Assembly: GCA_029876055.1 (NCBI GenBank)
Contig: CM056874.1
Span: 8,246,001-8,310,000 of the forward strand
From: Madurella fahalii
Taxonomy: Eukaryota > Ascomycota > Sordariomycetes > Sordariales
Length of the DNA stretch: 64,000 bases
Direction: 5' to 3'
In this document: one piece after another, positions 1 to 9,720 of the stretch
How positions within the stretch are numbered: position 1 is the first letter of the stretch
Layout: every line of letters begins with the position of its first letter
Made by a program: the position numbers and the translations under genes
Notes under the pieces: generated by a model
Seen by the model: the letters and a program-made list of their open reading frames with translations, nothing else
What the model was told of the DNA's origin: nothing
Databases searched by the model: none

Positions 1-392
1 ACTGCTCTGAGGACTTTGAGGGGCTGGAGGGCATATACCGGTTTTTGGAGGAATGCGATCGCGCCAGGGGACGCTTTTAGGCGTCACCCGTCAGCCTCAT
101 GGGCTAAATCTGGCGTTGCAGGATATGTGATATTGGGTATCGGGTCGGTATGGGTGGAAACGGGCTCTCTCCTTTGTTCTTCCATATGTATTAGTCCACG
201 CATTTTGGCTGGTTATGGGGGCAACAGTCACCCAGCCCGGCAGCCGCAAGCCAACAGAACAACAGATAACAGAGTATTATTCTATTATTCGGAAGCATAT
301 GAAATGCCTCGTAAAATCTATTAGGCCACCTCCTGGCGTCGCCCCTTGCGTGCCTGTTCTATGCTAGCCTCCCTTCTCCTGCTCAACAACTC
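1..392. other. Intergenic / 3' flank, no gene seen
   Basis: This stretch lies downstream of the CCCH zinc-finger gene, which is read from the minus strand and ends at 393. I see no reading frame with protein-like composition and no RNA gene. It probably holds that gene's 3' UTR and whatever lies before the window. Confidence 0.5.
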
Positions 393-1835
393 TTAAACAT
401 CGACCAACTTCTCAGCCTTCTCCAAAACAGCGGCAGAAGCAATCACCGGGTCTTGACCACCAGCCCTTTTCTCCTGATCTGCCCGCGGCATGTGTACATC
501 CCTAGTACCCTCACTCATTATCGTCGCTCCCTTGGCTTGAATGAACTCGCCAGCAACACCACCAGCGCCGCCAGCAGAAGCAGTCGTTGCAACAGCGGCA
601 TTCCCAATAACCCCAGTACCGTCACCAGCACCAGCGCCAACAGGAGTAGGCCTATCCAACATTGCTGCCGCCGCCGCCGTCAAAGCAGCCTTCTTCCCGC
701 CTCCCTGGGGGACACTACCACCCCTCGCCCTCGGGCCCTTATCCAAAGGCGACATCTCCTTCACCTTCCCCGGTTTGGGCCTTCCTCCACCCACGAGCCC
801 CAACGCCCGCAGCAGCGCAACTGTCTCCCTCAGCTGCTGCGCCTGCCGAAACTTCTTTCTGCCACCACTACCGCCTCCGCCTCCTCCCATCAGATGATGA
901 TGACAACCCATGCCCCCACCCACCCCCATCTCCGCATTACCAGGACCGGAACTGGGGGCAGAGGCAGAGGCAGAGGGAGAGGGAGAGGGGGACGGGAGAA
1001 GGCCCAGCTGCTGCAAGGCCGCGCGCCGGACATCGCGCTGGTCAAAGGCCGCCGTGCCCTCGCCGTTGCCGTTGCTGTTGGTGGAAGCGGCGTTCAGCAG
1101 CACCCACCAAGCGGGGATCTCGGCCAGCCCGACCTCGACCAGCTCCTCGGCCGTCGTGGGCATGGCGTGCACGTAGCGGCATTGCAGGCCCCCTTTGCAG
1201 GTGCCGTGGTGGCACCAGTGGCGGCAGTACTCGGGTGCTGGGGGGCTTTGGTCGGGGGCGGGTTGGGGTCCGGGTTGCGCGGCTGCAGGAAGAGAAGAAG
1301 GGCCAGGCGCGGCAAGGTGGTGCTGGCGGTGGATGCTTTTGCTGAGTCCCCCTACGCCGCCGGCGCGCTGTCGGGCGGGGGCCTCGCTCCAATGGGACTT
1401 CATTCGCTCGGCTGGGTGGGTGGTTGCCGATGTCGATAGAGATGGTGCCGCGGTAGTGATGGTGTTGGTTGCGGCGGGGACATGGGGTTCTGGAGCTGTG
1501 TAAGAAGGAACCGCTTGTCTAGGGCCGGGATCAACTTGAGCTGCTGGCCGGACCTCCACGGCCTTGCCCGCGGACATACCAGCAGCCGGGGCTCGGTGGC
1601 TGATGTTGATGGCGTACGAGACATTGCTCTTGCTGGCGGTGCCGAGATTGCATAGCCCGATGGTGTCCTCGATCGAGAGCTCACGAGGGACGCCGACAAT
1701 GTCGAGCCACTCGGGCAGCTCGTCTACTGCGATGACTGGCACGATCGGACCCGGGATTGTTTGCACTTGCCCTTGGCCGGTCTGCCTCTTGACGTTGGGC
1801 CTGACGATGAAGAAGCAAGGACGGGGAACAACCAT
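393..1835 (-). CDS. CCCH-type zinc-finger protein
   Basis: Single-exon gene of 480 residues. I start it at the ATG at 1835 because the protein then opens directly with an ordered block (MVVPRPCFFIVRP...) containing a PEWLDIVGVPREL segment, whereas the frame further upstream reads like untranslated sequence. The diagnostic element is one C-x8-C-x5-C-x3-H zinc finger (YCRHWCHHGTCKGGLQCRYVH, shown as spacing: Cys, 8, Cys, 5, Cys, 3, His) near the middle, followed by a short helical block (TTAEELVEVGLAEIPAWWVLL). Such fingers usually bind RNA. The rest is low-complexity Pro/Ser/Ala and Gly-rich sequence, including a GGGGGG run and a C-terminal Ala/Gly-rich tail. It sits 317 bp downstream of the TBCE stop on the same strand. 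The RNA target is unknown; an RNA-binding role is family inference. Confidence 0.82.
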   Translation of the reverse strand: MVVPRPCFFIVRPNVKRQTGQGQVQTIPGPIVPVIAVDELPEWLDIVGVPRELSIEDTIGLCNLGTASKSNVSYAINISHRAPAAGMSAGKAVEVRPAAQVDPGPRQAVPSYTAPEPHVPAATNTITTAAPSLSTSATTHPAERMKSHWSEAPARQRAGGVGGLSKSIHRQHHLAAPGPSSLPAAAQPGPQPAPDQSPPAPEYCRHWCHHGTCKGGLQCRYVHAMPTTAEELVEVGLAEIPAWWVLLNAASTNSNGNGEGTAAFDQRDVRRAALQQLGLLPSPSPSPSASASAPSSGPGNAEMGVGGGMGCHHHLMGGGGGGSGGRKKFRQAQQLRETVALLRALGLVGGGRPKPGKVKEMSPLDKGPRARGGSVPQGGGKKAALTAAAAAMLDRPTPVGAGAGDGTGVIGNAAVATTASAGGAGGVAGEFIQAKGATIMSEGTRDVHMPRADQEKRAGGQDPVIASAAVLEKAEKLVDV

Positions 1836-2152
1836 GGTGAGTTCTACGGCTGTCTTTCTGGTCGAGTTTGAGTTGGCATCCGATGGGTGGGTTTGGTTGA
1901 GTATGGAACAATAGGAGCTCAGCCGCTGCTCGACATGGTTTGGCGGAGGTGGAAGGACCAAGAGCAGCCAGATAAAATATCCCGGCGACGGGATGTTGTG
2001 AGTTAGAGGTTGGCCGACAAACCTCTTGGGATGGTTGCTTTCATTTATACTGCAGTCGGCTGAGGCAAACAACGCATTTTGTCCAAACAACGGAATAGCA
2101 ACAATCCACAACCCGTTCGCCGGTTGTCCTGCCTGAGCAAACACCAAGATAC
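1836..2152. other. Intergenic spacer with promoter of CCCH gene
   Basis: 317 bp between the TBCE stop and the start of the CCCH zinc-finger gene, both on minus. The zinc-finger frame stays open through it to 2156, but the translated sequence is not protein-like. It probably carries the TBCE 3' end and the promoter and 5' UTR of the zinc-finger gene. Confidence 0.4.
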
Positions 2153-4110
2153 TCACCGCCTCTCTACCCTAATCCTAGCCTCAAGTCCGTCAACACAATA
2201 CCCAAACTGCCGTGGCCCATCCTTTAGCTCAACCTCGCGCTTGACCCATCTCCCTCCCTTGCGTGCAAACGGCGGAGCCTCGCTGGGCGGAGCACCGGCC
2301 TCCTCTCTCTTCTCCCACTCGGCCTCCGTTTCTTCTTCGTCGCTGCTGTCTCCCGCCTCCTCATCAAACCCGGCAACGGGATCCCACTCACCCGTTTCCC
2401 ACACCAGCCGCAGCTTGAGGGGCGGTAGACCAAACAGTTTGCCCACGATGCCCTTGACCGTGTAAATGTCAAACGACTTGGGGATCTGAATCGACCTCTT
2501 CTCTACTGCCCTAGTCTCCGGCTCGTCAACTCGCCCATCTTCTGGGAAATAAAACTCCACGCTAATCAGCCTGGCCTCAAGGAATGTCGGGTTCAGTTCC
2601 CGCTGCCGCACCACGGGCGGCTCGCCATACAACTCGCACAGCTCGGTCCACCGACGGTGACGCGCCAGCACCTCGCCTTCCGCGGTCTTGGGCACCGCCG
2701 CAAGCTGCCTTACGATGCGAGAGAGGTAAAACATTTCGGCGTCGGCGCGGTGTGCAGTTGTGATGTTGCTGAAGTTGAGCGTGTTGAGAGACGGCATGCG
2801 GGCGACCATGAGCATGTATGCTTCATCCGTCTTAGAAACGCCCTTGGATCTTTGAGCCGGCGCGTAGACATCTTGGTTGTCAAGTTCAGGATCGTCATAG
2901 ATGGGATTGTGGGTGAAGCGGAGAGAGGTGAGGCCCGGGAAGGAATGGCTTAGTGCGTCGACGAAGGACCACGATGCAACTTGATTGTAGGATATGTCGA
3001 GGTAGTGGAGGTTGGCCCCAAATACTGGTGCGTCTGATGGCGACGAAGGAGGAACAATGTCGGTTATTCGGTTCCCCTTCAGTAGGAGGTTGCGGAGGCT
3101 TGAGATGGCTGACAGAGGCGCGATGTCGGCTAGCGAAGAGAAATCGTTGCATTCGAGATGCAAAGACACAAGCGTGGATGTGAATGGAACCGGGGGGATC
3201 GGTGTGAGGGACTCCAACTGGTTTGAGCCAGCGTATAGAGTGCTCAGGGACGGGAACCTCGCCGCCACATGGCAAATCTCTGCCCACTCGAGAAGGGTAT
3301 CCTCCAAGCCGAGCTCCGTCACGCCGCCGAACGCGTCACCGGCCGTTTCCAGGGCGCCGTCTTCCAGAACATGTTGAAAGCGATTTCCACTTCACCAATC
3401 ATGGTGTTAGTATCTGAGACGCAAGATAACCAAGCAGCACGGGGGAGGGCAAACGCACTTCACCCGCAGGCTCCTCAACAAGCGCAGTTCAGAGCAAATC
3501 TCCACCACGGTGCCAAAGCGATCAAACAAGCTCCTGCTCAAGTCAAGCTCCCTGACTTTTGGACAGACCTGTCCGATAGACTGCCGGCCATCCTTGGCGC
3601 CGTCGCCAGCTCCGTCGGGATGCGAGGCATAGGCGACCTGGACGCCATCGAGAATGACAAACTGCAGATCGCCGAGCTGAGCTTGCTTGCGGCGGACTTT
3701 GTCAAAGCCGACCTCCTCGGCAACCTTGCCGGAGAAGACGATCTGCTTTGGCGGGTCCTGATCCTTTGTCGGGTCCGAAGCATACTTGAGCTGCAGCGCT
3801 GTGAGAAAGCTCTGTGGCGCATCTGTCGGGCGCGTCGGGCGGATGAAGGATGCTGCTGTCGGGGACTTGGATTTGCCTGGGGCAGAATCAGACGGCTGCA
3901 GCCAAAGAAGGGTCTGGTCCAGGTGTTGGAGACGTTACATGAAAAGTATCGGACGCCCTTGTGCTGGCCGTCGTGTTTGCCCCGCTCGGGGTCATCCCAT
4001 TCAACTCCAAGCCATGTGCCTGTCGTGCCGACGACCTCACCGATATACCTCACAGTGCAGAGCGCGCCGTCGTACGACCTTCGCTGGCCGATTTGAGCAA
4101 TGGGTGACAT
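2153..4110 (-). CDS. TBCE: Tubulin-specific chaperone E (tubulin cofactor E)
   Basis: Three exons, complement(join(2153..3389, 3459..3876, 3939..4110)), 608 residues. The introns are 69 and 62 nt; splicing restores ...YFSCKSKSPTAASFIRP... and ...SLRVNGNRFQ.... TBCE, with TBCC and TBCD, folds and dissociates alpha/beta-tubulin heterodimers in the cytosol. Domains in order: an N-terminal CAP-Gly domain (GKHDG at residues 44-48, the alpha-tubulin tail-binding motif), central leucine-rich repeats (for example LVSLHLECNDF, NLHYLDISYNQV), and a C-terminal ubiquitin-like domain (IPKSFDIYTVKGIVGKLFGL, LKLRLVW) interrupted by an acidic loop. This is the complete order known for Pac2/Alp21/TBCE proteins. 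The next gene upstream, the MaoC hydratase, lies on the same strand 319 bp away. Confidence 0.93.
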
Positions 4111-4429
4111 TTTTCTTCTCTTCTTTTCCTTTCTTTACAAATTTGAATCGGACAGAGGCAAAATATCGGCTCCCCGCTTTCAAACTGGCAGCAGTCACGG
4201 TTTTTAGATGCAATGAGTGTATCAATTGAAAATAACGGCAAACACCGCCAGGCATCCAAGTGACGGGGTAAAAATAGAGGAAAAAAGGAAAAAATAGGAA
4301 AGAAAAAGAGAACGAAAGGAAAAGAAGAAGAAACAAAGCACAATACTGACAACTGATGAATCATTTCACAGTTTGGCACAATATGACACGAGTATATACA
4401 GTAATTATGGACAGGTACCCTGCAGACCT
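4111..4429. other. Intergenic spacer, AT-rich
   Basis: 319 bp between the TBCE start and the MaoC hydratase stop, both on minus. Purine-rich A/G runs at 4275-4335 read as a polypyrimidine tract on the gene strand, as is common upstream of fungal start codons. Nothing else is apparent. Confidence 0.4.
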
Positions 4430-5479
4430 CTACAACTTCCCCTTGGCGGGCCCGACACACTTCATCAGCGCCCGACCGTTGCTCAAGCACACCTTACCGC
4501 CGGCGACGCGCACCTCGAACCGGATCTCCTCCCACTCGCCCTGGTACTGGCCCGTCCGCCACGCCGACGCGATCAGCTTGTTGCCCGGCTTCACGGGGCT
4601 CGCAAACCTCGCCTGGTACTCCTTGAGGTTGGCCGGGTCGCTGCCGCCCAGGTGCTGCAGCAGGCCGTGGCAGGCCCAGTTCCACGAGTACAGGCCGTGG
4701 ATGATGACGCCGCCGAAGCCCATCTTCTCGCCGGGCTCCGGGTGCGCGTGCAGCGGGTTGTAGTCGCCGTTCAGCCGGTACAGCAGCGGCGTCTCGGCCG
4801 TCGTCTGGTTCTCAAACACCACGTCGGGCTTGCGGTCCTGGGGCGCGGGGAAGTTGACCGTGGCCGGGCCCTTGGGCCCGCCCCAGTTGCCCTGGGCGAC
4901 GTAGAAGGACGACGAGACGATGCGCGAGTAGACGTCGCCCGAGCCCGCCTCGACCAGGTCCGACTGCGTCTCGACGACGGTGCCCGGCCGGCCCTTGTCG
5001 TAGACGCCCAGCACCTTGGTGCGGATCTCGAACTTCTTGCCGGCCGACGTCGGCGGGATCGGCTTGAAGGACTGCAGGAGCCGCTGCCCGTCGACGACGC
5101 GCTTCGAGTCGAAGACGGGCACGCCAGGGATGGTGACGGCTTTCTCGGCCGCGTAAAAGTCGATCACGTCTTGGGCGGTGCCCTTGAAGGCTGTTGGCCG
5201 TGTTAGTGAGCTGTTTTTGCGGGTGCGAGGGGGGGCTGCTCGCGAAGACGTACAGAGGATGACAGGGTAGGTAGGGAAGACGGCAAAATTGGGGTCGAGC
5301 TCCTAAGAAGAATGGTGAGTGACGTTTGACGACCGCCAACATACCAGAAGAGGCCATACATAGAGGAAGTGAAGCTCGTTGGCCGTGCAGCCAATCGAGT
5401 TGGCAAAGAGCAGGGCATCGCGCTTCGACCAGCTGACCTCCCGCGGGGGATACTCGAAACCAACACCGGGCCCAGACAT
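4430..5479 (-). CDS. MaoC-like enoyl-CoA hydratase 2 (peroxisomal dehydratase type)
   Basis: Three exons, complement(join(4430..5190, 5254..5302, 5360..5479)), 309 residues; the introns are 63 and 57 nt. The product is a stand-alone double hot-dog hydratase 2, like the hydratase half of peroxisomal multifunctional enzyme 2 (Fox2). It should hydrate trans-2-enoyl-CoA to (R)-3-hydroxyacyl-CoA. The hydratase-2 motif is intact: YRLNGDYNPLHAHPE, with the catalytic Asp and His at about residues 199 and 204, followed by GFGGVIIHGLYSWNWACH. The N-terminal half (REVSWSKRDALLFANSIG, ELDPNFAVFPTYPVIL) is the non-catalytic hot-dog that holds the acyl chain. The C-terminus is ...AKGKL; GKL is only a weak PTS1-like tripeptide, so peroxisomal location is inferred. 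Two CCTCGG motifs lie upstream. Confidence 0.9.
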
Positions 5480-5674
5480 TTTTTTGGATTGGGTTCAGGG
5501 ACAATAAGATGATCTGCTGGCGCCGAGTCGACTCAATTGAGGTGTCACGAAGCCGATCTGGGCACTGGGAGCCCTGATATCTATAAATACTTGCGATATT
5601 GCGAGCTTTCTTGTCAAGAGCATCACGCCAAGTTGACATCCGGCTGTAGTATGCGGGGATTCTGATGCCGCCTG

Positions 5675-5680
5675 CCGAGG
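5675..5680 (-). promoter_or_regulatory. CCTCGG motif (FarA/FarB-type site)
   Basis: CCTCGG on the gene strand, 196 bp upstream of the hydratase ATG, inside a 10-mer GGACCTCGGC that recurs at 5924-5933. CCTCGG is the known core of Aspergillus fatty-acid-response regulators. Binding here is inference. Confidence 0.35.
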
Positions 5681-5924
5681 TCCAGGGGAGTGTGGAGCTG
5701 CCCGCCGGACTAGCGTACTGTACCCCGGACACCACGCCGGGTTCTTGTTATGCCAGTGGTTTTCCACCCTAGAGATGACGGACAGTTCTAACGCACGCCG
5801 TCGACATTGCTTGCTTGGTGATGTGCAGTATGCCCAAATTATTTCTGATGCCACGCTTCCATGGCAATGTTTTGACGTCTTCGTACCTAATACCCCTGGC
5901 GGAATTTTGCAAGGTCCCGGCAGG

Positions 5925-5930
5925 CCGAGG
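5925..5930 (-). promoter_or_regulatory. CCTCGG motif (second copy)
   Basis: Second CCTCGG, 446 bp upstream of the hydratase ATG, in the same 10-base context as the copy at 5675. Two copies in one promoter of a beta-oxidation-type gene make chance less likely but do not exclude it. Confidence 0.35.
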
Positions 5931-6853
5931 TCCCGTCTTGACAAGGTATCGGCGTTGCTGGAGAGCATAACGACCCTAACCCTCTTCAGGACGAGGGCAA
6001 AGGAGTGGAAGTCTGAACTTACCACTTAGACCGCGAACAAACGCTCTCACGGAGTTGAGGGAGAGTATGAAATACCAAACGAATGTTATTCCTGCTGCTA
6101 CTTGCCCTCCCAATGGATACATATACCATGGTATTCTCTAGAGCCCCGCGGCCCACACAACGCAGTAGCAATCCTGTCTTCTCCATCCCGAAGACATCAA
6201 AAACTTTATGGGGTATATCCTCCCATCATTACTTTATCCGTACATTCCATATCACTGCCAAAGTCCCCGCGAACCAGAAGACTACCCTGTAAATACCGAC
6301 CCGTGATCCTCTCCCACTGTATCCTTCCCGCTCATGGTAAGATCATGGCTCGTAGCTTCGTCACTCCGTCTTTCGTCCAGGCGGTCATCATGCCGAGAGA
6401 AAGACGAAACTGGAAAAAAAGAAGAATGATAACAAAAAAGGGGTCAAGATGCGAATAGACCTGGATGCCTACGCAACCCAGAATAATACATCATCGCTCG
6501 ATGATGGTGAATAATCAAGCCAATGTCCACCGACGGTGCGGACGCTCACCTACACCCTGATGACCCCCCCCAGCTTCACCTCAACCAGGTGACAAGCCAC
6601 AATAACTGTCGTCAATCCTCGCAGCCGCGAGTGAACAGTGTCCGAATGGGCCGAGTTGAGTCCCGCGAATCGATGCTATTCTCATCATGGACAATGCTTC
6701 CCAGACTTAACCGCCGAGGCGGCATCCTTCCTTTCTGGTGCTTACGCAGGTGCTGACTGCGGACAAAGACAAATCCACCCCCACCACCCTCGCCCACATT
6801 CCTCTCTCAGCCTCCAATACCCGGCGGTCGTGCGCCAGCGCATCATCAAGACT

Positions 6854-9720
6854 CTAACCTGTGTTGTCAGCACGCCGGGGCTTAGGGGCGGGAGTGACAG
6901 GCGGCCAGGCGGCATTGGTCCTAGCGGGCCGGACGCGAGGTGCGGCGGCGGCGGCGGCGGCAATGGCAGTGGTTTTGTTGCGGTTCTCTTTGGCGGCGGC
7001 GGTAGTGGTGAGACAAGGAATGAGTCCGCCGAGGGGGTCAATTATCCTGATGAGGTCGTCCGTCGGGCTGGGGGGAGGGGCGGGGAGGGTGTCAACGGCG
7101 TTATCATCGGGCTCTGTTTCCGCTTCCGTGTCGGCGGCATCGGTAGCCTCGCGTTCCGTCTCAGCTTCCGTGTCGGTATCGTCTCCATGTTCATCATCGA
7201 CTTCATTGCCGTTCTCGCCCTCACCCTCGGTCTCTTCCTCATCATCACAGCCCGCCCCTTCCGTTTCATATCTCTCATCGTCACTGCAGTCCCAGCCCTC
7301 AACTTCGGTCTCGTCCTCATCGTACCCATCATCATCGCCTTCCTGTTCGTCGCCGTTCCCAGAACAACCACCGCAAGATTCAGCAAACCGCCCCAGCAAC
7401 CCTTTCCCACGATCCCCCCTCGCCGGCGAAGGCGACCCTGGCTGCTTACGCATCGACCAAATCCGCGGCGGCTTGCGCGGTGCAAAGATGCTGTTCCTCT
7501 TCGATAGAGTCCCGCCAGGGCTGGGCGGATCGGCATCAAAAACCTCACCGCTTACGTGGCCCAGGACGAAAGGGATGTCGTCCGCGTCCGGGAGGTAGCA
7601 TGGAGAAAGGGGAGGGCTATCCGGAGAAGGGGTTTGGTGCTGGGCGGTGAAAGCGTGGGAATCTGCGCCTGCTTGGCGCCGAGGGGTCACGGGTCCGGCG
7701 ACAGAGGCGTCACTAGGTGGTTGCTCTGGGTCTGGCAGGGAGGAGAACATCTCGAGGTTGCAGGTTCTGGCTGGGCCGCTCTGGGTGATTAGGTGTGAGT
7801 GTCATGCCGACGAGGAGGGGCGATGCAACTTACCTCTGCCTGCTGTTTGAACCAGGCGCGATCTGGGCTGGGCAGCTTCTTCTCGGCCTTTATAGGCTTG
7901 TCTGCAGCTTGCAGTTCCCCGCCAGTGATGGCAGGCTGATGGTCCTTGTCGTCCAAGGGATGCGAGCCCTACACGCTTGTCTCCTTGGTGACATTTCGAC
8001 CAGTAGCGATGCCTGTGCCGTGAATGGGGGGAATGGCGCCACACATTGAGGGCCTATCCGTCGCACCTTTGCCGCTCGTGGATTTAGATTTGGGGGAGAT
8101 CGCACTGCTACCTGCGGGAATATCATTGGCAATGGCGCCTATCATTGTTGGCGCGTCAGAAGTGGCAATAGCACCGCTCATGCCTGGCGTATCGGAAATG
8201 GCGCCGTCCATGGTTGGAGCCTCAAAGTAGGTGGACTTGGTGTATTTCTTTGAGCTAGTTGGTTGTTGCAGTCCGCCCGTCTTCTTCTTTGCACTGCCCT
8301 GGTATTGTGAATATGGTGAGAGCGTGGTCTTGGACTTGTGGGCCTGCTGTCCATTTATGAGCCCATTCCGCTCATCGCGCTTCTTAGCTGCTGATACAGA
8401 CTCTCCCAAGAGGTCCTCGACCTGTTCTTTCACCCTTTGCTGATGTGCCCGCTTCTGAGCATTCTTTGCCAAGTTTTCCGACTGCTGGCGTTTGTTGTTG
8501 GCCTGCTTCGTATTTGCTGCGGGGCCGAGCCCTCCGCTCATTTCCAAAGGAGGAGTGGGATCACGCTGCCTGCGACGGCATTTTGCGAATGACCTCTTCA
8601 CATAAGCCGGCTGCTGTTTCGTAGTGTCATAGACAAGATCGTCGAAACCGAGGGGGTTGCTGAGCATCTGGTGAGCCCGCAGCTCGAAGTACTCCAGCTT
8701 ATGAACAGGCTTCTGAAGTGCAGGCGCAGAGGGTGATCCTTTTTTGCTCTCTGCTTTTATAGAAGCTTGCTTGCCAGGCTTGTTATTGCCGGGCTTGGCT
8801 TTCTTCAATGCGGGTTGCTGTTCATGAACATTTTGGTCCTTGCCATCACCCAGCTTGCGCTTTTTCATCTTCTTCTCACCATTCTCTGCCGCAGCGCTTG
8901 GGGCTTTGCCGTTGGTTTGCGGAGCCGGCTTTTCGTTGACCTTTGATGGACTCTTTTGGGTTCCAGCCCTTGGGAGCTCGTCGACTGCGCTCGGGGACTC
9001 TGTCTTGACTTTCTTTTCCGGTCGTAAACACTTGTCGGCATCTTCAGCTGACTTGGCCGTCGATGAAACAGACTCTGCCGCGGCCTCACGCTTTCTTTTG
9101 ATGCTGAATTTTTTCTCTTCATCCGACTTGTCCGGAATGGTTAGTGTCGTCGAGTCAGAGACAGAAGACCGGTCGTGACAGTCTGGGCTGCTGGCAGGGC
9201 TGATCTTAGGGGTGGATTCCTCATCTGACGAGGGCTCGTCAGCCTGGAGGAGACGGAGATGGTTGACGAAGTCCATCCTGAGGGAAGGTCGCCGTGTACT
9301 TTTCCACAACAATCTTCTGAGCAGGTATAAGCCAAGAGCACGCTCGGGGTTGCGATGCCGCTTGTAGAGTTTCCCGGGTCGGCCACTTGCAAGCGCTTTG
9401 ACCCGAGTCGAAAGAAGACGGAGTATGAGAGTTTTGGGAAGTTCGCCGTCTTTCGTTTTCCTCGGCAATGAAGCAAGAAGGTTGAGATTGAGTGCAAGCT
9501 GTGCAGGTTGTGCAGGTGTGAAAGCTCTTAGGCTTGGGAAGAAGAGGTTTTGGTCGCTCTCGGAGAAAGTGAATTTGTGCTTTGGTTGTTGGCGTCGCTT
9601 CTTAAGAAAAAGTCGCAGCGCAGAATCGGGTGAAAGTGCTCGACTGCCACCGTTCGAATGGAGCGAACCTGCGGCGCGCGCAGTGTCGAAGACACCGGCG
9701 CTGCTATTGTTCGGAGCCAT
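6854..9720 (-). CDS. Lysine-rich/acidic protein interrupted by in-frame TAG
   Basis: Exon 1 runs 9720-7834 and exon 2 7780-6854; the 53-nt intron has a GTAAGT donor and a CTAAT-like branch. An in-frame TAG at 7971-7969 ends the first 583 residues, yet the same frame stays open for 45 more codons, reaches a good donor (AWFKQQAE|SGPART) and continues 308 codons to 6854. No in-frame ATG lies between the TAG and the donor. The first part is basic, with NLS-like KKMKKRKLG and a degenerate [A/P]-x-M-x-GAI repeat; the second has an acidic Asp/Glu-rich region. I do not recognise a family. Readings: (1) one 937-codon gene whose UAG is edited or read through; (2) a 583-residue protein plus a separate 298-residue gene from the ATG at 7750; (3) a nonsense mutation or sequence error. 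I saw no in-phase intron that removes the TAG cleanly. Confidence 0.6.
7781..7833 (-). other. Intron downstream of the in-frame TAG
   Basis: 53 nt, starting GTAAGT and ending CACCCAG, with CCTAATC as a plausible branch site. It falls exactly in phase 0 between two open frames, which supports the view that sequence after the TAG is translated. Confidence 0.7.
7953..7988 (-). other. Hairpin enclosing the in-frame UAG
   Basis: On the mRNA strand a 6-bp outer stem CCAAGG (7988-7983) pairs with CCUUGG (7958-7953). Inside it GCG (7976-7974) pairs with CGC (7964-7962), leaving a 9-nt loop UGUAGGGCU that holds the UAG. Seen directly as inverted repeats; folding in vivo is inference. Confidence 0.5.

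Larger units (their letters stand above)
5480..6853. other. Intergenic, promoter of MaoC gene and 3' flank of next gene
   Basis: About 1.4 kb between the start of the hydratase gene and the stop of the acidic/lysine-rich gene, both on minus. The proximal part should be the hydratase promoter and carries two copies of GCCGAGGTCC (CCTCGG on the gene strand). Short open frames here have no protein-like composition. Confidence 0.4.

Noticed and set aside
453..1439. Long plus-strand open frame opposite the CCCH zinc-finger gene
   Set aside because: It is the antisense shadow of a GC-rich low-complexity gene; composition is Pro/Arg/Ser without motifs, while the minus strand carries the zinc finger.
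3269..4096. 275-codon plus-strand frame over TBCE exons 2 and 3
   Set aside because: The minus strand gives a full CAP-Gly/LRR/ubiquitin-like protein here; the plus frame has no recognisable feature.
4373..5206. 277-codon plus-strand frame opposite the MaoC hydratase
   Set aside because: Antisense by-product of third-codon GC bias; Arg/Val/Leu-rich with no motifs.
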